The position numbers and the translations under genes are program-made. Shown here piece after piece: positions 6,418 through 9,898 of a stretch of DNA of 9,898 bases; positions within the stretch are counted from its first letter, which is position 1; every line of letters begins with the position of its first letter. The notes under the pieces were generated by a model. It did no database searches, was not told the DNA's origin, and worked only from the letters and a program-made list of their open reading frames with translations. The DNA comes from Porphyromonadaceae bacterium UBA7180 (GTDB taxonomy: Bacteria; Bacteroidota; Bacteroidia; Bacteroidales; Muribaculaceae), in contig DKVK01000032.1 of the NCBI GenBank assembly GCA_002491165.1, positions 25,373-35,270 on the forward strand, read 5' to 3'.

Positions 6418-7997
6418 AACTCACCAAGATTTACAGCGCGGCAATCCACGGCATAGACGCACGCGCCGTCACCGTGGAGACGGCCATGGAACGCGGCGCC
6501 ACCGTCACCATAGTAGGCCTCCCGGACAAGGCCGTGCAGGAGAGCTACACGCGCATCGTGGCCGCAATACGCAGCAGCGGCTGCCAGTACCCCCACCACC
6601 GCATCGTCATAAACCTCTCACCTGCCGACGTGCGCAAGGAAGGGGCTTCGTTCGACCTCCCTATGGCCCTCGGCGTCCTCTCTTGCGCCGGAGTTGTGAC
6701 AGAAGAATCGCTGGCCGGAACCATGGTGACGGGCGAACTCTCGCTCGACGGCTCCGTGCTCCCGGTGAAAGGCGCGCTCCCTATGGCCATACTGGCGCGT
6801 TCCATGGGACTCCGCCGTCTCATCGTCCCCGCCGACAACGCCGTGGAGGCCGCCGTGGTCAACGACCTCGAAGTCATAGGGGTCCGTTCCCTCTCCGAAA
6901 CGCTCGCGTTGCTAAAGGAGGAACCGGAAGCTCCGCAGCCTACAGTCGTGAACACACGCGAACTCTTCGCCCGCAATTCGCAGGTTTTCGACTGCGACTT
7001 CGCCGAAGTGAAAGGACAGGAGGCCGTGAAACGCGCCATAGAGATAGCCTGTGCCGGCGGTCACAACATCCTCATGTCAGGCTCGCCGGGCAGCGGCAAG
7101 TCGATGATGGCCAAGCGCATACCCACCATCCTGCCGCCGCTCACGCTCCGCGAGGCACTGGAGACTACCAAGGTACACAGCGTGGCCGGCAAGCTCAGAA
7201 GCGGCTCCATGCTGATGACCCACCGCCCCTTCCGTATGCCGCACCACACGGTATCGCCAGTGGCAATGGTAGGAGGAGGCTCTACCCCGCAGCCCGGAGA
7301 AATCTCGCTCGCCGACCACGGAATCCTCTACCTCGACGAGTTCCCTGAGTTCCCCCGCACCGTCCTCGAAGTGCTGCGCCAGCCGCTCGAAGACCGCGAA
7401 ATCACCGTATCACGCTCCAAATATTCCGTTACATATCCGGCCTCGTTCATGCTCGTGGCATCGATGAACCCGTGTCCCTGCGGCTACTACGGCCATCCAC
7501 GGCGCCGGTGCACCTGCCCGCCCGGCGCGGTGCAGAAATACATGAGCCGCATCTCCGGCCCGCTCATGGACCGTATCGACCTCCAGATAGAGATACAGCC
7601 GGTGGAGTTCGACGACATGGCCTCTCGGCGACCGGGCCTTTCGAGCGCCGAAATGCGTGCAGACGTGGAGGCCGCACGCCATGTGCAGCAAGTGAGATTT
7701 ACCGCCGAAAAGGGGGTCTTCTGCAACGCTCAGATGAACTCGCGCCTGCTCCGGAAATACGCATGGCCCGACCCCGCCGGCCTCGAGCGGCTGAAACAGA
7801 GGATGGAAGCCCTGGACATGTCGGCCCGCGCCTTCGACCGCATCCTGCGCGTAGCGCGCACCATAGCCGACCTCGAAGCCGTGCAGACAGGCCTGACGCC
7901 CGAGCAAGCCGCCACAACGCCCGTCCTGGCCCACCACATAAGCGAAGCCATAGGATACCGCGCCCTCGACCGCGCCTCCTACGGCGAATCCTTCTGA
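6414..7997 (+). CDS. comM: YifB/ComM-type Mg-chelatase-like AAA+ ATPase
   Basis: This cytoplasmic AAA+ ATPase belongs to the YifB/ComM family; ComM of Vibrio is a hexameric helicase that promotes branch migration during natural transformation. The 527-aa length is normal. Residues 1-170 form the Lon-C-like ChlI domain (IHGIDARAVTVE, VTIVGLPDKAVQES, INLSPADVRKEGASFDLPMALG). The ATPase core has Walker A GSPGSGKS (223-230), Walker B GILYLDEF (303-310) and the RPFRMPHHT segment (271-279). The family's Cys cluster NPCPCG...CTC has Cys354, 356, 366 and 368, likely a zinc site, and is followed by ISGPLMDRIDL (380-390). The C-terminal Mg-chelatase domain contains ARAFDRILRVARTIADLE (471-488). It overlaps the lipoprotein stop (ATGA), so it has no separate promoter. 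The neighbourhood with yraN fits the DNA uptake/processing clusters often seen around this gene. No competence in this organism is proven. Confidence 0.95.
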   Translation: MKLTKIYSAAIHGIDARAVTVETAMERGATVTIVGLPDKAVQESYTRIVAAIRSSGCQYPHHRIVINLSPADVRKEGASFDLPMALGVLSCAGVVTEESLAGTMVTGELSLDGSVLPVKGALPMAILARSMGLRRLIVPADNAVEAAVVNDLEVIGVRSLSETLALLKEEPEAPQPTVVNTRELFARNSQVFDCDFAEVKGQEAVKRAIEIACAGGHNILMSGSPGSGKSMMAKRIPTILPPLTLREALETTKVHSVAGKLRSGSMLMTHRPFRMPHHTVSPVAMVGGGSTPQPGEISLADHGILYLDEFPEFPRTVLEVLRQPLEDREITVSRSKYSVTYPASFMLVASMNPCPCGYYGHPRRRCTCPPGAVQKYMSRISGPLMDRIDLQIEIQPVEFDDMASRRPGLSSAEMRADVEAARHVQQVRFTAEKGVFCNAQMNSRLLRKYAWPDPAGLERLKQRMEALDMSARAFDRILRVARTIADLEAVQTGLTPEQAATTPVLAHHISEAIGYRALDRASYGESF

Positions 7998-8036
7998 AAG
8001 AGAAACGCTCTCTCCCGAGGCAAGACAGCTCCTTTC

Positions 8037-8054
8037 CCGGCGGCAAGCCGCCGG
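8037..8054. repeat. REP-like palindrome 1
   Basis: CCGGCGGC-AA-GCCGCCGG is a perfect 8-bp-arm palindrome with an AA spacer. Its reverse complement matches palindrome 2 at 17 of 18 positions. The adjacent ACAAAAG (8063-8069) pairs with CTTTTGT (8123-8129) beside palindrome 2, so the pair is inverted beyond the core. It lies just upstream of a REP-associated transposase-like gene, as expected of a REP/BIME element. Confidence 0.7.
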
Positions 8055-8075
8055 CACCGCAGACAAAAGCCCCGG

Positions 8076-8127
8076 CCTTCCCCCTGACTCCTCCTACCCT
8101 TCCTCTCCTTTCCCTTCTCCCTCTTTT
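8076..8127. other. 52-nt polypyrimidine tract
   Basis: The + strand here is C/T except for three purines (8086, 8087, 8096); 8097-8127 is 31 nt of pure pyrimidine. It forms the loop between two inverted palindromes. Long pyrimidine tracts can stay single-stranded in such a loop or form triplex structures; whether either occurs is unknown. Confidence 0.8.
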
Positions 8128-8136
8128 GTAAACGTG

Positions 8137-8154
8137 TCGGCGGCTTGCCGCCGG
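8137..8154. repeat. REP-like palindrome 2 (inverted relative to palindrome 1)
   Basis: TCGGCGGC-TT-GCCGCCGG has 7 perfectly paired bases per arm plus an outer T/G wobble. It is in inverted orientation to palindrome 1 and shares 17 of 18 bases with its reverse complement. The end of its right arm (GG, 8153-8154) runs directly into GGAGAG (8153-8158), the only plausible ribosome-binding sequence before the RAYT start at 8171. The hairpin could therefore mask or expose the translation start. Confidence 0.7.
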
Positions 8155-8170
8155 AGAGAAAAAAACGCTT

Positions 8171-9046
8171 ATGCCCCGCTGCTACAACCACGACTACCGC
8201 TCACGCTGCATTTACCACATAACCCTGCGCAAGGACCCGGCGGTGCCGTTTTTCGGGCGGCTCTGCGGCGAATACCCGAACGTGGGCATAGCGCGCAGCC
8301 CGTTAGGCGCCGTCATAGAGAGCAACACACGCCGCTTCCCTGCCTTCCACAGCGCCTTGCGAGTCCTCCAATACAGCATCATGCCCGACCACCTGCACCT
8401 CCTCCTGTTTGTCACAGCCCCGGTCCCGTATCAGCTCGGGAATTACATAGGGATGTTCAAAACGGCGGTACACGGCGGTTTCCGCACCGCCACGGGGCAC
8501 GACACACCCCCTTTCGAGAGGGATTTCTATGACTGTATCCTATACCGCGACCGCCCGTTGGACACGCTCTACCGCTACCTTCGCGACAATCCCCGCCGCC
8601 TGGCCGAACGGCGCCGCAACCCCGACTTCTTCCGCCGCATCAACAGTCTGACAATCAACGACCGCTACTACCAGGCATACGGCAATCTCCAATTGCTCCG
8701 GAATCCTTTCAAAGAACAGGTAGTGGTACACCGCGCCGACACCGCAGGGCAACACGGCCGCAACCGGCGCCGCTGGCTTCACACCGGAGCCAACGGAGGG
8801 GTGCTCGTCTCCCCCTTCATCTCCACATCCGAGAAAGCCGTCCGTGCCGAAGCCGAGGCCGCAGGAGCGCGCTTCATACTCATCACCACTGACCCCTTCG
8901 GCGAGCGCTACAAACCAGGCGCCCACGATTTCGACCTATGTGCAGCCGGCCGTATGCTGATTATCTCCATAAACCAATCCGGAGATCTCTCGCGCGCCAC
9001 ATGCATAGCCATGAACGAACTCGCAGGTGCTATCGCTGAAATATAA
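8171..9046 (+). CDS. REP-associated tyrosine transposase (RAYT, HUH/Y1) with additional C-terminal domain
   Basis: The 291-aa protein begins MPRCYNHDYRSRCIYHITLR, the classic start of the Bacteroidota RAYT type. HUH metal-binding motif is PDHLHLLL, with His74 and His76; the candidate catalytic tyrosine is Tyr120 in FERDFYDCILYRDRP, followed by LYRYLRDNPRR (133-143), all typical of Y1/IS200-like transposases. These proteins nick single-stranded REP hairpins; they are usually chromosomal single copies, not active IS elements. Residues about 160-291 lie outside the Y1 domain and look like an alpha/beta fold, with NGGVLVSPFISTSEKAVRAEA (208-228), GARFILITTDPFGERYKPG (232-250) and HDFDLCAAGRMLIISI (252-267). 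This tail resembles Rossmann-type SLOG/DprA-like sequences, but only loosely, and its function is unknown. The gene is preceded by two inverted palindromes and lies between comM and yraN. Start chosen by the conserved N-terminus and a GGAGAG about 12 nt upstream. Confidence 0.85.
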   Translation: MPRCYNHDYRSRCIYHITLRKDPAVPFFGRLCGEYPNVGIARSPLGAVIESNTRRFPAFHSALRVLQYSIMPDHLHLLLFVTAPVPYQLGNYIGMFKTAVHGGFRTATGHDTPPFERDFYDCILYRDRPLDTLYRYLRDNPRRLAERRRNPDFFRRINSLTINDRYYQAYGNLQLLRNPFKEQVVVHRADTAGQHGRNRRRWLHTGANGGVLVSPFISTSEKAVRAEAEAAGARFILITTDPFGERYKPGAHDFDLCAAGRMLIISINQSGDLSRATCIAMNELAGAIAEI

Positions 9047-9052
9047 ACAATT

Positions 9053-9460
9053 ATGGCTGGAAAAGAACAGAAAACACGCGGCGGGAAACAGGGTAATTTC
9101 GGGCATGAGGCGGAGCAACTGGCCGCCGATTATCTGCGCGGCAAAGGGTACGTTATCCGCGAAATGAACTGGAACCCGCCCGGCGCGCACGTGGAGGTGG
9201 ACATCATCACGCAGCTCGACGACACAATGGTCTTCGTGGAAGTGAAATCGCGCCTCGACCGATACGGCGACCCGATGGAGAGCATCACACCGCGCAAGAT
9301 ACGCTTCCTGACGCGCGCCGCCGACAGCTACCTCCGCAACCAGCCCTACGATTTTTCCTACCGCTTCGACGTAATAACAGTTGTACACGGCCCCGACTTC
9401 CCCGAGCCGGAAATAAGCCACTACGAAGACGCCTTCCTACCTCCCCTGAGCTCCCGCTGA
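9053..9460 (+). CDS. yraN: YraN/UPF0102 family protein, predicted endonuclease-like
   Basis: The 135-aa protein matches the YraN family: NFGHEAEQLAADYLRGKGYVI (15-35), then EVD (48-50) and VFVEVKSR (60-67), which form a PD-(D/E)xK-type nuclease signature with Glu48, Asp50, Glu63 and Lys65, and a final RFDVITVVHG (104-113). The family's role is not established; it is thought to process DNA, and it is commonly found near comM/dprA/rnhB. It starts 6 bp after the RAYT stop, so it is probably read on the same transcript as RAYT. The HVEVD segment replaces the usual GEIDLIA start but keeps the acidic residues. Directly after it lies an ATPase remnant. Confidence 0.92.
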   Translation: MAGKEQKTRGGKQGNFGHEAEQLAADYLRGKGYVIREMNWNPPGAHVEVDIITQLDDTMVFVEVKSRLDRYGDPMESITPRKIRFLTRAADSYLRNQPYDFSYRFDVITVVHGPDFPEPEISHYEDAFLPPLSSR

Positions 9461-9469
9461 CAGCATCCC

Positions 9470-9764
9470 AATCCGACAAAATGCTCTTCGACAATACCGA
9501 CATCATGGCCGCTCTGAGTTCATTGAACGACATCGACACCGTGCGCGAGACTCTCGTTACCTCGATGCTCGCACCTTTTCACGAACTCAATGCTCCTGCG
9601 GCGAGCAACCCCTCGTGGATGAAAAATATCTGTTCGAGATAGGTGGGAGGGCCAAAAATTTCAAGCAGATAGCCGATATGAAAAACAGATGCGTGATAGC
9701 CGACGAAGAGGAGACATATACAGGCAACCGCCTCCCGATGTGGCTACCGGGCTTCCTTTACTGA
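9470..9764 (+). pseudogene. Frameshifted C-terminal remnant of an AAA-ATPase (DUF4143-type)
   Basis: Frame 1 from 9481 reads MLFDNTDIMAALSS...TVRETLVTSML and stops at 9640-9642. The conserved sequence then continues in a different frame from about 9603: PLVDEKYLFEIGGRAKNF, then KQIADM, DEEET, and finally GNRLPMWLPGFLY to a TGA at 9762-9764. Together they match the C-terminal region of the Bacteroidota ATP-binding proteins in which an AAA domain precedes DUF4143, ending GNK.PLW.FGFLY. The shift lies near 9590-9610, and the N-terminal two-thirds, including Walker motifs, is missing. Similarity begins only about 10 bp after the yraN stop, so the breakpoint is adjacent to it. It is a decayed fragment, not a functional gene. 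Confidence 0.8.
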
Positions 9765-9783
9765 AAGCTCGGTTTGGGCTTTT
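9764..9783 (+). terminator. Weak terminator-like hairpin after the ATPase remnant
   Basis: AAAGCTC (9764-9770) pairs with GGGCTTT (9776-9782), with one T/G wobble and a 5-nt loop, followed by T and then GGGG. Placed exactly at the end of the remnant, it may be the ancestral gene's terminator; the T-tract is short. Confidence 0.45.
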
Positions 9784-9802
9784 GGGGAGAGATGGAATGT
9801 AA

Positions 9803-9845
9803 CAAGAGAACTGCTCGCCCGGGATTGGGGCGGACAGTTCTCTTG
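9803..9845. repeat. Long hairpin with 11-bp outer stem
   Basis: CAAGAGAACTG (9803-9813) is the exact inverse of CAGTTCTCTTG (9835-9845). Inside, after an A/C mismatch and a T/G wobble, CGCCC (9816-9820) pairs with GGGCG (9828-9832), leaving a 7-nt loop. No T-tract follows, so it may be a bidirectional hairpin or a regulatory or mobile palindrome. The remainder of the window to 9898 shows no gene on the + strand. Confidence 0.65.
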
Positions 9846-9898
9846 GCAGGGGTGAAATTGTTCTATTTGTCGGATTTAATCCATAAAACAACAGCCGA

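Larger units (their letters stand above)
7998..8170. other. Spacer comM-RAYT with REP-like palindromes and polypyrimidine tract
   Basis: No gene is seen. The spacer is built from an AGAGA-AACGC-TCTCT small hairpin just after the comM stop (about 7999-8013), palindrome 1 (8037-8054), a polypyrimidine tract (8076-8127) and palindrome 2 (8137-8154), ending in GGAGAG before the RAYT start. These components are described separately. Confidence 0.75.

Noticed and set aside
7410..8066. - strand frame opposite comM and the palindrome region
   Set aside because: It is antisense to the conserved ComM C-terminal domain, and its start would fall in the spacer palindrome region with no promoter.
7472..8131. 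219-codon + strand frame overlapping comM and the polypyrimidine tract
   Set aside because: Out of frame with comM; Arg/Pro-rich translation typical of shifted GC-rich sequence, and its Pro/Leu/Ser end is the pyrimidine tract.
8037..8154. CRISPR array or intrinsic terminator for comM
   Set aside because: There are only two units in inverted orientation, so no CRISPR. The first palindrome is not followed by T's, and the second is embedded at the RAYT start.
8171..9046. Active IS200/IS605 insertion sequence
   Set aside because: There is no TnpB partner and no IS ends flanking both sides, and the protein is of the RAYT type with an extra tail. Palindromes occur only upstream, so a domesticated RAYT is more likely than a mobile IS.
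9661..9891. 76-codon frame on the - strand at the right edge
   Set aside because: It runs opposite the recognisable ATPase remnant and through the 11-bp hairpin; no family resemblance or promoter was seen.

Overview
The window reads as a chromosomal segment of a gut-type anaerobic Bacteroidota, probably Rikenellaceae/Alistipes-like. This is inferred from four things: GC-rich genes separated by AT-rich spacers, promoters of the Bacteroidota TAnnTTTG type, almost no Shine-Dalgarno sequences, and a ferredoxin-dependent 2-oxoacid oxidoreductase. All supported genes lie on the + strand.

Layout. Positions 1-400 are an AT-rich spacer. It starts with two diverged copies of a 24-bp direct repeat (possibly the end of an insertion sequence) and ends with a TACCTTTG promoter element and a leader hairpin. 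Positions 401-3295 hold korA-korB, the two subunits of a 2-oxoglutarate (2-oxoacid):ferredoxin oxidoreductase, closed by a 12-bp-stem hairpin. A 349-bp spacer with two further inverted repeats and a promoter leads to acpP-fabF (3645-5184), the acyl carrier protein and the elongating ketoacyl-ACP synthase, which end at a clear intrinsic terminator.

A new unit starts at 5338 under a near-perfect Bacteroidota promoter that appears to give a leaderless mRNA. It encodes a lipoprotein with a DUF4369-like N-terminus and a thioredoxin-like C-terminus that lacks CXXC, overlapping by 4 bp a YifB/ComM-type AAA+ ATPase (6414-7997). Next come two inverted REP-like palindromes around a polypyrimidine tract, then a REP-associated HUH/Y1 transposase-like protein (RAYT, 8171-9046) with an additional C-terminal alpha/beta domain, then yraN (9053-9460). 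Directly after yraN is the frameshifted C-terminal remnant of an AAA-ATPase of the DUF4143-type family (about 9470-9764), followed by two hairpins.

The most interesting part is 7998-9460. A domesticated-looking RAYT with an unexplained C-terminal domain sits between comM and yraN, both members of a DNA-processing neighbourhood, and is immediately preceded by a pair of palindromes that look like its own REP/BIME substrate. The second palindrome overlaps its ribosome-binding region. The korAB and acpP-fabF units are ordinary housekeeping metabolism.
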